From assembly GCA_021786265.1 (NCBI GenBank), contig JAJYNP010000237.1:1-49685 (forward strand): a stretch of 49,685 nt of DNA. Direction: 5' to 3'. Under the pieces are notes generated by a model, which was not told the DNA's origin, did not search any database, and was given only the letters and a program-made list of their open reading frames with translations. The stretch comes from Chloroflexota bacterium. GTDB taxonomy: Bacteria > Chloroflexota > Limnocylindria > Limnocylindrales > CSP1-4. Positions 7,727 through 16,385 of this stretch are shown piece after piece (the first letter of the stretch is position 1; the number at the start of each line of letters is the position of its first letter). The translations under genes were made by a program, and so were the position numbers.

Positions 7727-9146
7727 CGCGCTGCCGATCGCCCTCGACGCCGTTGTCGAGGGCGCCTGGCTCGCGATCGCGTACCTGGTGCTGCAGGTCC
7801 TGGGGGCGCACGGGTCGATCCTGCTCGGGCCCGTCCAGTTCGCCGCGCTCGCCGCGGTGGGTCTCCTGCTCGGCCAAGGCGCGCTGCCCCGGGGGAATGG
7901 CGGCGTAGTGGCGCTGGTCGCGGTCGTCGCGGCGGTGGCCGGCTGGTTGCTCGCTCCCGAGGTGCGCGACGCACTGCTCGCCGGAGACGTCAACCGGGCG
8001 CTCGGATTCCACGCGGGTGGCTGGCTCGCGGGTGTCGCGGTGGTGCGTGGCGCGATTCACGGGGAGTCGTACGAGGACGACGAGGTGGCGTCGCGCCTCC
8101 TCGCGTGGGGCCTCCCCGCGCTCGCCGTGCCGTGGCTCCTGGCGCAGGTCGCCACACCGGCGGCCCGCGCGGCGTTCGCGGAGCCCGCGTTCGTCGCGAC
8201 GCTCACCTTCGTGGTGACCGCCCTCCTCTCGCTCGCCGTTGCCCGGCTGGATGCGCTCGGGGCCGGGTCGGGTGTCGACTGGCGCCGCAATCGATCGTGG
8301 CTGCTGGTCCTCGGCCTGATCGTGGCCGGCACGGTGCTGGTTGGCCTGCCACTGGCGGTGGCGCTGGGGGTGCCGCTCGCCGCCGCCGTCAGGGGTGCGC
8401 TCGGGCCGCTGTGGATCGTGTTCGCGGTGGCAGTGGCGCTGCTGGCGATCCCCGCGGGTCTGCTCGCGGCGGGACTCGTCGCACTCTTCCGCGCGATCCT
8501 GCACCCGAGCCAGACGCCCTCGCAGCAGGCACCGGCCGGCGCAGCGATCCAGGCCCCTCAGCTGGCGCCGGGATCCGGGCTGGTCTTCACCATCGCGGTC
8601 GTCGTCGCGATCCTGGGCCTTCTCGCGCTGGTTGCCTGGCGGCTCTGGCCCGGGCGCGGACCGCAGCACCGGATCGAAGACGAGGAGCGCGGCATCGTCA
8701 TACCCCAGGGATCGCTCCATGTCGGCCTTCCGATGCCGCGGTGGCACCGTCCGTCCCGGGTGCCAGCACCGTCCGATGCCGTGACCGCGTACGTGGCCAC
8801 CGTGGACGACCTGGCGGGGCATCCCGGCCTTGCCCGGGCCGTGGACGAGACACCGGCCGGCCACGCCCGCCGGCTACGCCTCGACGGGCGTGGCATGGTG
8901 CCACTCGACCTGCTGGCCGCCGACTACCAGCTGGCGCGGTACGCGTGCCGCGGGCTGACCCGGGCCGAGGACCGGCGCGGTGTCGCTCGATGGTGGAGGG
9001 TGCGCGCGATTGCCGGGGCCGGCTCTGCTGGCCCCGGCTCTGCTGGCGCTGCCTCTCCGGGCGCGGGCTCGACTGGCTCCGGATCGGCCCCTGCCGGCCG
9101 GGCAAACGCCGGGCCGTCGGCCCCCGGCCCGGGGGCCAGCCGGTAG
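7704..9146 (+). CDS. DUF4129 domain-containing polytopic membrane protein
   Basis: A 480-residue protein starting ATG 7704 inside the end of the DUF58 gene. At least seven hydrophobic segments are visible (e.g. WLAIAYLVLQVLGAHGSILLGPVQFAALAAVGLLL, VVALVAVVAAVAGWLL, LLVLGLIVAGTVLVGLPLAVALGV, GLVFTIAVVVAILGLLALVAWRLWPG). The cytoplasmic C-terminus matches DUF4129: ETPAGHARRLR...PLDLLAADYQLARYACRGLTRAEDRRGVARWWRVR. The tail of about 40 residues is Gly/Ser/Ala-rich ([21 protein letters not shown]) with imperfect short repeats. The usual transglutaminase core domain is not present, so this looks like the DUF4129 half of the transglutaminase-type partner of MoxR/DUF58. Confidence 0.82.
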   Translation: MRWSSALDALPIALDAVVEGAWLAIAYLVLQVLGAHGSILLGPVQFAALAAVGLLLGQGALPRGNGGVVALVAVVAAVAGWLLAPEVRDALLAGDVNRALGFHAGGWLAGVAVVRGAIHGESYEDDEVASRLLAWGLPALAVPWLLAQVATPAARAAFAEPAFVATLTFVVTALLSLAVARLDALGAGSGVDWRRNRSWLLVLGLIVAGTVLVGLPLAVALGVPLAAAVRGALGPLWIVFAVAVALLAIPAGLLAAGLVALFRAILHPSQTPSQQAPAGAAIQAPQLAPGSGLVFTIAVVVAILGLLALVAWRLWPGRGPQHRIEDEERGIVIPQGSLHVGLPMPRWHRPSRVPAPSDAVTAYVATVDDLAGHPGLARAVDETPAGHARRLRLDGRGMVPLDLLAADYQLARYACRGLTRAEDRRGVARWWRVRAIAGAGSAGPGSAGAASPGAGSTGSGSAPAGRANAGPSAPGPGASR

Positions 9147-9149
9147 GAT
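9144..9149 (+). promoter_or_regulatory. -10 element TAGGAT, leaderless Nudix gene
   Basis: TAGGAT ends 6 nt before ATG 9156 and there is no ribosome-binding site between. Its first three bases are the stop codon of the preceding gene. Fits transcription starting at the ATG. Confidence 0.5.
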
Positions 9150-9155
9150 TCGACC

Positions 9156-9584
9156 ATGATGGCGCTGACGCCACGGAACCACCACTCGGCGGGGGCAGTC
9201 GTGCTGGACGGCGGTCGCTGCCTGGTGATCAGGCGCGGTCGCGAGTGGATCTTCCCGAAGGGGCACGTCGAGTCCGGGGAGAGCCCCGAGGAGGCTGCCC
9301 GCCGCGAGGTGTTCGAGGAGACCGGCATCGAGATCGTCGTCGGCAGCCGGCTGGGCGCGACCCGGTACGGCTTCCAGTCGCCCGACGGTCGCTGGAACCG
9401 CAAGCGCGTGGAGTGGTTCCTTGGCCGGCGGGTCGGCGGCGATGTCCGCCTGGAGCCGATCTTCGACGAGGCGGCGTTCCTCGAGCGGGACGAGGCGATC
9501 GCGCGCCTGACCTTCCCCGCCGACAGGGAGATCGCGCGGCATGCCTTCGACGCCGTGACCCGGGCGCCGGGCACGACCGGCTGA
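9156..9584 (+). CDS. Nudix hydrolase
   Basis: A 142-residue Nudix protein. The Nudix box is complete: [23 protein letters not shown] (G-x5-E-x7-REVxEExGI). Flanking features [28 protein letters not shown] and [13 protein letters not shown] resemble the small diadenosine-polyphosphate or (di)nucleotide-polyphosphate hydrolases of the MutT/Ap4A group; substrate cannot be told from sequence. ATG 9156 is favoured by the TAGGAT element; ATG 9159 is an alternative. Confidence 0.85.
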   Translation: MMALTPRNHHSAGAVVLDGGRCLVIRRGREWIFPKGHVESGESPEEAARREVFEETGIEIVVGSRLGATRYGFQSPDGRWNRKRVEWFLGRRVGGDVRLEPIFDEAAFLERDEAIARLTFPADREIARHAFDAVTRAPGTTG

Positions 9585-9773
9585 ATGGGGGAGTGGGCAG
9601 AGGATCGCGACGACCTGGAGACAGAGGTGGGGCAGGTGCTCGGCGAGGCGCCCGATGACGTCCGGCCCCTGTATCACGGCCACCGCATCGACGTCACGCG
9701 CGGCGTGTGGCGGGTGGCTGCCGGTTGGGCCGGGGAGGCGCGGGCGCTCGCCCGGGCACCCGGCATGGCGTGA
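9585..9773 (+). CDS. Small hypothetical ORF directly after the Nudix gene
   Basis: A 62-codon ORF whose ATG follows the Nudix stop without any gap (tga-atg). Sequence MGEWAEDRDDLETEVGQVL... is partly acidic and helical but unlike anything I recognise, and there is no separate ribosome site. Coupled re-initiation is possible; equally it may be a chance ORF in GC-rich DNA. Confidence 0.3.
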   Translation: MGEWAEDRDDLETEVGQVLGEAPDDVRPLYHGHRIDVTRGVWRVAAGWAGEARALARAPGMA

Positions 9774-9786
9774 CGGGCCGCAGGCG

Positions 9787-9852
9787 GCATGCCGGACCCG
9801 TGCGCGGGGTATGCCGCACCCCTGCGCGGGGCAGGCCGGACCCCTGCGCGCG
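9787..9852. repeat. Three tandem copies of a 22-bp repeat
   Basis: Units at 9787-9808, 9809-9830 and 9831-9852 follow the pattern g-c/t-a-t/g-gccggacccctgcgcggg with 2-4 differences each. It lies between the small ORF and the convergent NYN gene, followed shortly by a run of nine to ten C (about 9880-9889). Confidence 0.85.
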
Positions 9853-9893
9853 CCCTGGTCCGGCGGCGGTGGTCCGATCACCCCCCCCCGCGC

Positions 9894-10478
9894 TCAACCG
9901 GACCTCTGGTCGCCCCGTCCTCGGCGTGGGTTCCCGCGCTTCCGGGTTGCGCCCCGGCCCGGCCGCCACGGCCGCCGATCGTCCTCGCCGTCACGGTCGT
10001 CCGGGCGGTCCTCTGCCCGCCGAGGCGGGCGCGATCCACCGATCGACGTGCCGGGCGCCGTCGCGGCCTGCGGACGGCCGGTGAGCTGCGCCTCCAGCCA
10101 CCCGACCGGCCGGCATCGCCCGCCGGCCCGCCGCACGTGCCCCTGCAGTATCGCGTCGTTCGTCACGACCACGACGCCGGCCCGCTCGAGGAAGGGCCGT
10201 GCCTCGACCATCTGTACGAGCAGCGCGTCCGCCTCGACGCGACCGGCGTGGCGGACGAGGAGACCCGCGCGGATACGGGTCCGGGCCGGCGCGCCTGGAT
10301 CCGGAGTGCCGTCGAGCACGACCGTCGCGTCGACCACGCGCGGGACCGCCGCGGCAAGGCGTGCGAGCAGGCTGCGGAGCGGGCCGGGCCCGGGATCCCC
10401 GGCCACCGCGTGGAGCAGGTTGTTCCCGTCCACCAGGAGCACGGACACGTCGTGCCAGGGGTCGGCCGGCCGGCTCAT
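9894..10478 (-). CDS. NYN/YacP-like PIN-fold ribonuclease
   Basis: 194 residues from ATG 10478. The N-terminal SVLLVDGNNLLHAVAGDP has the D-G-N-N metal site of NYN (YacP-type) nucleases. VVDATVVLDGTPDPG, EADALLVQMVEARPFLERAGVVVVTNDAILQGHVRRAGG and GWLEAQL follow the family's D...TND pattern. The last 45 residues are a low-complexity Arg/Asp/Gly tail that may bind RNA or be disordered. The frame runs further upstream to 10547 but without homology. Divergent from the HAD gene. Confidence 0.72.
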   Translation of the reverse strand: MSRPADPWHDVSVLLVDGNNLLHAVAGDPGPGPLRSLLARLAAAVPRVVDATVVLDGTPDPGAPARTRIRAGLLVRHAGRVEADALLVQMVEARPFLERAGVVVVTNDAILQGHVRRAGGRCRPVGWLEAQLTGRPQAATAPGTSIGGSRPPRRAEDRPDDRDGEDDRRPWRPGRGATRKRGNPRRGRGDQRSG

Positions 10479-10576
10479 ACCGGCCCCCGTCGCCGAGCGC
10501 GACAGGATCCCGCGTCCCGCGGCCTCCGAGCGTCCGGCGCGGCCCATCGGTCCGGCACTGCCCCCCGACGCCGCCC

Positions 10577-10582
10577 TACCAT
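10577..10582 (+). promoter_or_regulatory. -10 element TACCAT, leaderless HAD gene
   Basis: TACCAT is followed by exactly 6 nt (ggcggc) and ATG 10589, with no ribosome site; transcription would begin at or next to the start codon. Confidence 0.5.
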
Positions 10583-10588
10583 GGCGGC

Positions 10589-11410
10589 ATGCTCCTCCTC
10601 GTGGACCTGGACGGCGTGGTGTATCGCGGCCCCGAGCCCGTGCCCGGCGTCGCCGGCGTCCTGGCCGAGCGGGTCGCCGGCGGCGACACTGTCCTCTACT
10701 GCACCAACAACTCGAGCCGCCACCGCTCCGAGTATGTGCAGCACCTCGAGGCGCTGGGGGCGCCCGTCCATCCCGACTGGGTCTTCACGTCGGCCCGCGC
10801 GACGGCGCTCGAGCTGGCTGCCTCCGAGCCGCCGCCTCGGGTGGTGATGGTGCTCGGCGCCAGGGGTCTCGTGCGCGAGCTCCGCGACGTGGGGCTGCGC
10901 ACCGTGCCGCCCACGGCGCGGGGCCTGGCCGCCGACCCTGACGCCGTGGTCGTCGGGATCGATCGACACCTGACCTACCAGCGGCTGGCCGCCGCCATGC
11001 AGGCGGTCCGTGAGGGGGCTCGGTTCGTCGCCACGAACCGCGATCCGGTATACCCGACCGCCGACGGGCTCGTCCCCGGGGCGGGCTCCATGGTCGCGGC
11101 GCTCGAGACCGCAGCCCGCCGCCCGCCGGATCTCGTGGTCGGCAAGCCGGGCCCCACGCTCTTCGAGGCCGCGGCCCGTTCGGTCGGGTGCAACCCCGCG
11201 GACGCGGTCGTCATCGGCGACGGCGCGCTCACGGATATTGCGGCGGCGAACAGGGTCGGGGCGCGTTCCGTGCTCATGCTCACCGGCGTCACCAGCCTCG
11301 CGGAGGCCGAATCGCTGCCCCCGGAGCGCCGGCCCACGCTGATCGCGGCTGACGCCGCGGCGCTGCGCCGCGCGCTCGTGCGGCTCGAGACGGAGTCCAC
11401 CGCCGGCTGA
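10589..11410 (+). CDS. HAD-superfamily hydrolase, subfamily IIA (NagD/phosphoglycolate phosphatase-like)
   Basis: 273 residues. Motif I is LLLVDLDGVVYRG (nucleophile and acid/base Asp), motif II YCTNNSSR, motif III lysine VVGKPGPTLF, and motif IV VVIGDGALTDIAAANRVGARSVLMLTGVTS. This is the class IIA architecture with a C2 cap between motifs II and III, as in NagD and 4-nitrophenyl phosphatases. Substrate is probably a small phosphate ester; not determinable. It ends 5 bp before the convergent adenosine deaminase stop. Confidence 0.88.
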   Translation: MLLLVDLDGVVYRGPEPVPGVAGVLAERVAGGDTVLYCTNNSSRHRSEYVQHLEALGAPVHPDWVFTSARATALELAASEPPPRVVMVLGARGLVRELRDVGLRTVPPTARGLAADPDAVVVGIDRHLTYQRLAAAMQAVREGARFVATNRDPVYPTADGLVPGAGSMVAALETAARRPPDLVVGKPGPTLFEAAARSVGCNPADAVVIGDGALTDIAAANRVGARSVLMLTGVTSLAEAESLPPERRPTLIAADAAALRRALVRLETESTAG

Positions 11411-11415
11411 CTCGG

Positions 11416-12591
11416 TCATGTTCGCAGCAGCGGCTCCGCCGCCGCGAAGGTGTCGAACGTCGCCAGGAGCGCCGTCCGCAGCGGCTCGTCGTCCGCCAGG
11501 AACGCGACCTCCAGCGCGTGCCGGTCCATCGTCCACAGCTCCTGGATGGACAACCCGAGGACATCGGTCGCCTGGCGGTACTCACGCACCAGGGTCATGT
11601 CGCTCACGGTGCGGTCGTCGGTGGACAGCGATACCGGGACCCCCGCGCGCAGCAGGCGGGGGAGGGGATGGTCGGCGAGGCGTGACACCACCGCGGCCTG
11701 AACATTGCTCGTGGGGCAGAGGTCCAGCGTCACGCAGCGCCGGCACAGTTCGACGACGAGCGCCGGATCCTCGATCGCCGGCGCGCCGTGGGCGATCCGG
11801 GCCGGGTCGAGTGCGAGCGCGCGTCGCACCTGCGCCGCACCGCCCCACTCGCCCGCGTGGACGGTGATCCCGAGGCCCCCTTCGCGCGCCACCGCGATCG
11901 CCCGGGCGTGGACCAGCGGATCGGGGTACGCAGCCTCCGGGCCCGCGAGGTCGAACCCCGTCAGCCCCTGGGCGGCGAACCGGGCCGCGGCCTCCGCCAC
12001 CCTCGCGTTGACCTGCGGGTCATGCGAGCGCATCGCCACGGCGATGAGCCGCACGGTCACCCGGGGCAGACGATGACGCACGGTGGCCGGTCCGCCGGGG
12101 TCCTGAGTTTCCGGCGCGGCATCGGTCCCGCCCTCGGCCGCCTCGCCCTCGGCCGCGGCGACCCCGTCCCGCGCTCCCGCCACGACAGCGGCGATCGAAT
12201 CCACCAGCCCCAGCCCGCGCCGCAGGTGGAGCCCGGGGGCCCAGCGGATTTCCACGTAGCGCGTGCCGTCGTCGGCCACGTCCTCGACGAGGTCCGACGT
12301 GACCCTGCGCAGGGCCTCGGCGTCCTGCATGAGCGAGACCGGCAGGTCGAAGGCTCGCAGCAGTTCGGCCTGGTCGCGGGAGCGTGTCGGGCCCATCAGC
12401 CGCGCGCGCATCGCTGCCAGGTCCATCCCCTCGTCGATCCCTCGCTCGCGGGCCAGCTCGAGGGCGGTGGCGGGCCGGAGCGAGCCGTCGAGGTGGAGGT
12501 GCAGCTCGGCCTTCGGCATGCGACGAAGCAGCGCGTCGAACTCGTCGTGCGCAACGACGCGGGAAGGATCTCCGACCGGGCCGGGCTCCAT
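11416..12591 (-). CDS. add: Adenosine deaminase
   Basis: 391 residues, purine salvage: adenosine to inosine. Zinc and catalytic motifs are all present: PKAELHLHLDGS (His31, His33), ITVHAGEWGG (metal His and catalytic Glu), IAHG, DLCPTSN and SLSTDDRTVSD (metal Asp). An insertion of about 35 residues rich in Ala, Glu and Gly (around residues 135-170) is longer than usual. ATG 12591 is chosen because TACCAT lies 8 nt upstream on the minus strand and the core begins soon after; the frame remains open to 12969. Aminodeoxyfutalosine deaminase is a possible alternative role in this superfamily. Confidence 0.87.
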   Translation of the reverse strand: MEPGPVGDPSRVVAHDEFDALLRRMPKAELHLHLDGSLRPATALELARERGIDEGMDLAAMRARLMGPTRSRDQAELLRAFDLPVSLMQDAEALRRVTSDLVEDVADDGTRYVEIRWAPGLHLRRGLGLVDSIAAVVAGARDGVAAAEGEAAEGGTDAAPETQDPGGPATVRHRLPRVTVRLIAVAMRSHDPQVNARVAEAAARFAAQGLTGFDLAGPEAAYPDPLVHARAIAVAREGGLGITVHAGEWGGAAQVRRALALDPARIAHGAPAIEDPALVVELCRRCVTLDLCPTSNVQAAVVSRLADHPLPRLLRAGVPVSLSTDDRTVSDMTLVREYRQATDVLGLSIQELWTMDRHALEVAFLADDEPLRTALLATFDTFAAAEPLLRT

Positions 12592-12599
12592 GTACGGCG

Positions 12600-12605
12600 A
12601 TGGTA
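12600..12605 (-). promoter_or_regulatory. -10 element TACCAT for adenosine deaminase
   Basis: TACCAT on the minus strand, 8 nt before ATG 12591; no ribosome-binding site. Part of the near-leaderless pattern. Confidence 0.4.
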
Positions 12606-12728
12606 GCGCCTGCCACACGCGCGTCCGCCGTCCGGCCGCTTCGACTACCGGGTCGAGCCAGCCAGCGGGTCGACGGTACCGCGGCGCCGGCGGCGCCCGG
12701 TCTCCGCTGAAAGAGCGGCCCACCGCGA

Positions 12729-12734
12729 TAGACT
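12729..12734 (+). promoter_or_regulatory. -10 element TAGACT, leaderless gene at 12742
   Basis: TAGACT followed by 7 nt (cccgcac) and ATG 12742; no ribosome-binding site. Confidence 0.45.
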
Positions 12735-12741
12735 CCCGCAC

Positions 12742-13695
12742 ATGCGGGGACGATGGCGCCGGGTGGGCTCGGCGCTGCTGCGTGGCGTCGCCTGGCTTGC
12801 CGCCGCGCTGCTCATCGCGCTCGGCGGAGCGGGGCTGGCGGTCAGCGCCGATCACCTCCCCGGCGACGCGACGCGCCCCGAACGCACGTGGGTCCAGGAC
12901 ACCGCCTTCCAGGCGCGCATCCGGGCCCTTGGACCGCAGTACGACGCGCTCTCCGCGGACGTCGGACACCTCGGCGATACGGCCCGCAACGCCCTCATCG
13001 ACCTGGTCGCCAGGCGCCAGGACCTGCTGTCCGCTGACCTCACCACCGGGGACGGGCTGGTCTCGTCGATCGACGCACAGGTGGCGCGGCTGAACGCCGA
13101 GCTGGACGCGGTCCAGTCATCGGCCCAGCCAGACCTGCTCGGCGACCGGTCCCGGGCCATGCTGTCGGCCGCCCGGGCGGCGCTGCGGACCACGCAGCCC
13201 TTGCCCGAGGACTGGCGCACGCTGGCCGACGAGTCGCTGCCCGCGATCCAGCTCGCGGGCGTCCTCCAGCATCACGACGACCTCGTGTTCGCGGCCACCC
13301 AGCAGGCGCACGCGGGCCGGTACTCGGCCGCGCTCGCTACCCTGGGCGAGGCGTCGACCGCGCTGGACGCGGCGCGCGGGACACGCGACGCGTTGCAGAA
13401 CCGCGCCGACGTCTCGACGCTGACCACCTACATCGACCGCATGAGCGCCTACGACCAGGCGCTGGTCGCCCTCTACACCAACCTGGAGAAGACGGGCGGT
13501 CGCCTGACCGCGTCGGGAAAGCAGCTCGTCGCACGGGTGGCCGCCGCCCAGAAGCTGCTGCCCCCGGACACGCGGGCGCTCGTCGTGATCATGGGCGACA
13601 TCGCGGAGGCGGGCCTCAACCAGGCGGCAATCGCCATCGAGCAGGCCCGGGGCGATCTCGGGAACGCGGTCGCGGCGCTACACTTGGCGAACTGA
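12742..13695 (+). CDS. Membrane-anchored or secreted helical protein of unknown function
   Basis: 317 residues. An N-terminal basic stretch (MRGRWRRVGSALLRG) precedes one hydrophobic segment (VAWLAAALLIALGGAGLAVSA), so it is exported or anchored with the bulk outside. The remainder is almost all predicted helix with heptad-like spacing (FQARIRALGPQYDALSADVGHLGDTARNALIDLVARRQDLL..., QVARLNAELDAV). No family recognised. It faces away from adenosine deaminase and lies 92 bp before the PepA start. Confidence 0.65.
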   Translation: MRGRWRRVGSALLRGVAWLAAALLIALGGAGLAVSADHLPGDATRPERTWVQDTAFQARIRALGPQYDALSADVGHLGDTARNALIDLVARRQDLLSADLTTGDGLVSSIDAQVARLNAELDAVQSSAQPDLLGDRSRAMLSAARAALRTTQPLPEDWRTLADESLPAIQLAGVLQHHDDLVFAATQQAHAGRYSAALATLGEASTALDAARGTRDALQNRADVSTLTTYIDRMSAYDQALVALYTNLEKTGGRLTASGKQLVARVAAAQKLLPPDTRALVVIMGDIAEAGLNQAAIAIEQARGDLGNAVAALHLAN

Positions 13696-13787
13696 CACGC
13701 GCGTCCAGCCGGACCGTCAACGCCGCCTGCGGCGTGGCGCGGCTCGTCCCAGCCGCCGCGCCTGCTCTACACGAGGAGCTCGTTCGT

Positions 13788-15311
13788 ATGCAGATCCGGG
13801 TCGTCTCTGACCAGCCGTGGTCCGTGAGCGCGGATGTCCTGGCGGTCCCCATCCTGACCGAAGATCCCGGCGAGCCCGACTCGTCCACCCTGGGCGAGAT
13901 CGACCGCCGCCTCGAGGGTGCGATCGGGGACTACCGCCGGTTCGGCGAGGTCGATGCGACGCTCTTCCGCCGCGTGCTGCTCCGCGGTCGAGACCTCGGC
14001 GCGTCATGGGTGCTCGCGGTCGGGGCCGGGACGGTCGAGGCCTTCGATGCGCTCGCGGCCTACCGGGTCTCCTCGTCGATCGAGCGACGCCTCACCGGCA
14101 CCCGCGTGTCGCGGCTCGCCATCTGGCTCCCCGCGTCGCTCCGCGCCCGGCCCGGGCTGCCGGCCGGCGACCTGGCGATGCTGGTCGCGAGGGGCGTGGT
14201 CGAGGGCATGTACGATCCCGCGACGCTCTACCGCTCTGACTACCACGAGGCGCCGCCGCCGCTCGACGAGCTGATCCTGGTCGCGCCGGGCGCGGACGTG
14301 GCGGCGCTCCAGGCGGCCGCGGAGCGGGGTGCCACGATCGGCGAGGGGGCCCGCATCGCGCGCGATCTCGCGAACCGGGCGTCCAACGACGTCAGCCCGG
14401 AGGTCCTGGCCGACGCGGCGACGGACCTGGCTCGCGCGAACGGGCTCTCGGTCGACGTGATCGGCCCGGACCGGGCGGCCGAGATGGGCATGGGGATGTT
14501 CATGGCCGTCGGGCGGGGCAGCGACAACCCGCCGCGGCTCATCGTGCTGCGCAACGGGGCCGATGGGGCCCGCGACGCGCAGGGCCGGCTTCTCGCGCTG
14601 GTCGGCAAGGGGGTCACGTTCGACTCCGGGGGCATCTCGATCAAGCCGGCCGACCGGATGGAAGAGATGAAGATGGACAAGACGGGCGCGTGCACCGTCA
14701 TCGCCGCGATCGTGACGGCGAAGCGGCTGGCGCCCGACCTGCCCATGCTGGCCCTCGCCCCGGCGGTCGAGAACATGCCGGGCCCGCACTCCACGCGTCC
14801 CGGCGACATCGTCAAGGCGCTCAACGGCAAGATCGTTGAGGTCCAGAACACGGACGCCGAGGGCCGGCTCATCCTGGGGGACGCGCTGACCTACGCGGAG
14901 CGGCTCGGTGCGACCCACCTGGTCGACGTGGCGACCCTTACCGGTGCCGTCGAGCGCGCATTCGGCAAGCAGATCACCGGCGCGTTCGGCACGCCTCAGT
15001 CCTGGTTCGACGCGGTTGCCGCCGCCGGCGCGCGGCAGGGCGAACGCTACTGGCAGATCCCCCTCGTCGACGACTACGTGCGGGACATGGAGAGCTGGTA
15101 CGCGGATTTCCAGAACTCCGGGCCGGCGGACGGCTCGCTCGTCAAGAGCGGCCTCTTCCTGCGCGAGTTCGTGACGCGCCCGTGGGTCCACATGGACATC
15201 GGCGGCAGCGCCTACCTTCGCCGGGGCGTGCCCTGGGCGCCGCGGGGCGCGACCGGCGTGACCCACGCGACCCTCGTGCAGCTCGCTCTGGAGGGCGCCC
15301 AGGGCGCGTAG
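13788..15311 (+). CDS. pepA: Leucyl aminopeptidase (M17, PepA)
   Basis: 507 residues, normal for M17. A bimetal aminopeptidase releasing N-terminal residues from peptides. Metal and catalytic motifs are intact: GKGVTFDSGGISIKP with the catalytic Lys (about residue 274) and the signature NTDAEGRL (about 354-361). The C-terminal WQIPLVDDYVRDMESWYADFQNSGP... region is typical. ATG 13788 is chosen because GAGGAG sits at 13772-13777; the frame runs open to 13734 with no homology. No signal peptide, so cytosolic. Confidence 0.95.
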   Translation: MQIRVVSDQPWSVSADVLAVPILTEDPGEPDSSTLGEIDRRLEGAIGDYRRFGEVDATLFRRVLLRGRDLGASWVLAVGAGTVEAFDALAAYRVSSSIERRLTGTRVSRLAIWLPASLRARPGLPAGDLAMLVARGVVEGMYDPATLYRSDYHEAPPPLDELILVAPGADVAALQAAAERGATIGEGARIARDLANRASNDVSPEVLADAATDLARANGLSVDVIGPDRAAEMGMGMFMAVGRGSDNPPRLIVLRNGADGARDAQGRLLALVGKGVTFDSGGISIKPADRMEEMKMDKTGACTVIAAIVTAKRLAPDLPMLALAPAVENMPGPHSTRPGDIVKALNGKIVEVQNTDAEGRLILGDALTYAERLGATHLVDVATLTGAVERAFGKQITGAFGTPQSWFDAVAAAGARQGERYWQIPLVDDYVRDMESWYADFQNSGPADGSLVKSGLFLREFVTRPWVHMDIGGSAYLRRGVPWAPRGATGVTHATLVQLALEGAQGA

Positions 15312-15442
15312 CGCGCGGGACGCCATGCGGCGGCGCACCGCCCGACGGGGCCGATGGCCCGGCCCGGTCGCCGGCCGGGACCTGCGGCGCTCGGCGACCG
15401 GGACCACCGGCGGGGTTGCCGGCGCGCACCAGTCCGGGCACC

Positions 15443-16108
15443 ATGCGGCGCGTGGACGGCATCAGCACCTGGGGATCCGCCGCGATCCTCGGCATCGGGG
15501 GCGGCATCTACGGCTTTCTGGCCGATCGCCTGGCGGCCCGCTGGCCCGAGCACGAGGACGCACGGCGCAGGGGGATCGACTGGCGAACCGCGCTCGTGGC
15601 GGTCCTGGCGGCCGGCGCGTTCTTCGCGCTACCCGCCCGGTTCGGCTCGCCCCGGGATCTCCTCCTGGCCGGCGCGTTCTTCGCCGCCCTGGTCGTCCTG
15701 CTCGCGACCGACCTCGATCAGCGGCTCCTTCCCGACGAGATCACCCTGCCGCTGATCCCGGCGGCGCTGGCGGTGCTGCTGACCGGATGGAATCCCGTCC
15801 TCGCGGGCAAGGAGCTGGGGATGGCCAGCGGGCTGGCCGCGGCGGTTCTGGTCCCCCTGTTCCTCGCCGCCACCGGAGCCCTCTTCAGGGGGGCGCTCGG
15901 GATGGGCGATCTCAAGCTCGCGGTGAGCCTTGGCCTCGCCTGCGGCATCTCGCAGTTGATCGCAGGGTTCATCGTCGCCTCGCTGGCGGCCGGCGTGGTG
16001 CTGCTGGTGCTCCTTGCCACGCGCCGCCTGGGACTGCGGAGCGCGATCCCGTTCGGGCCGATCCTGATCCTGGCCGCGTTCCTCGCGGTCCTGCGGCCCA
16101 TCCCGTGA
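15443..16108 (+). CDS. Prepilin peptidase-like A24 membrane aspartyl protease
   Basis: 221 residues, polytopic. The two catalytic aspartates of type IV prepilin peptidase family A24 are present in ATDLDQRLLPDEITLPL and GMGDLKLAVSLGLACG. It lacks the N-terminal cysteine-rich methyltransferase domain of full PilD, so it could be a stand-alone peptidase (FlaK/TadV-like or the short PilD type). No pilin or secretion genes adjoin it. ATG 15443 is used; a GTG at 15452 is possible. An upstream 131 bp after pepA shows nothing definite. Confidence 0.8.
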   Translation: MRRVDGISTWGSAAILGIGGGIYGFLADRLAARWPEHEDARRRGIDWRTALVAVLAAGAFFALPARFGSPRDLLLAGAFFAALVVLLATDLDQRLLPDEITLPLIPAALAVLLTGWNPVLAGKELGMASGLAAAVLVPLFLAATGALFRGALGMGDLKLAVSLGLACGISQLIAGFIVASLAAGVVLLVLLATRRLGLRSAIPFGPILILAAFLAVLRPIP

Positions 16109-16184
16109 CGGCCGCGCGCGCGGCAGCCGCCCCGCGGCACCATCGGGGATGCCCATGTTCCGCCCTCGGGCCGGGCCTCCGGAC

Positions 16185-16226
16185 AGGCCAGGCACCACAG
16201 GCTAGGCACCACAGGCCAGGCACCGC
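16185..16226. repeat. Three tandem copies of a 14-bp repeat
   Basis: Units aggccaggcaccac (16185-16198), aggctaggcaccac (16199-16212) and aggccaggcaccgc (16213-16226). It sits in the 277-bp gap between the prepilin peptidase and the M23 gene, just upstream of a possible promoter. Confidence 0.85.
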
Positions 16227-16229
16227 GCG

Positions 16230-16259
16230 TTGCGTCGATGTTGTGGCTGCGACTATGAT
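16230..16259 (+). promoter_or_regulatory. Possible promoter of the M23 peptidase gene
   Basis: TATGAT at 16254-16259 is a good -10; TTGCGT at 16230-16235, 18 bp upstream, is a weak -35. Transcription from here would leave a leader of about 120 nt before ATG 16386. The rest of the gap holds no other feature I can name. Confidence 0.35.
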
Positions 16260-16385
16260 GCGCGGAGCCGGAGTCGTTCCCGCGAGTCGTGCCCTCTCGC
16301 CTGAGCGACGCACCACCGGCGGGCCGGGACAGCACTGGCGCCACCAGCAGGCGCCGCATGGAGTCGAAGCCTGCACGATGATGCG

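Noticed and set aside
10581..10590. ATG at 10581 as the start of the HAD gene
   Set aside because: It is out of frame with the HAD coding sequence; the ATG at 10589 is in frame and 6 nt after the -10 element.
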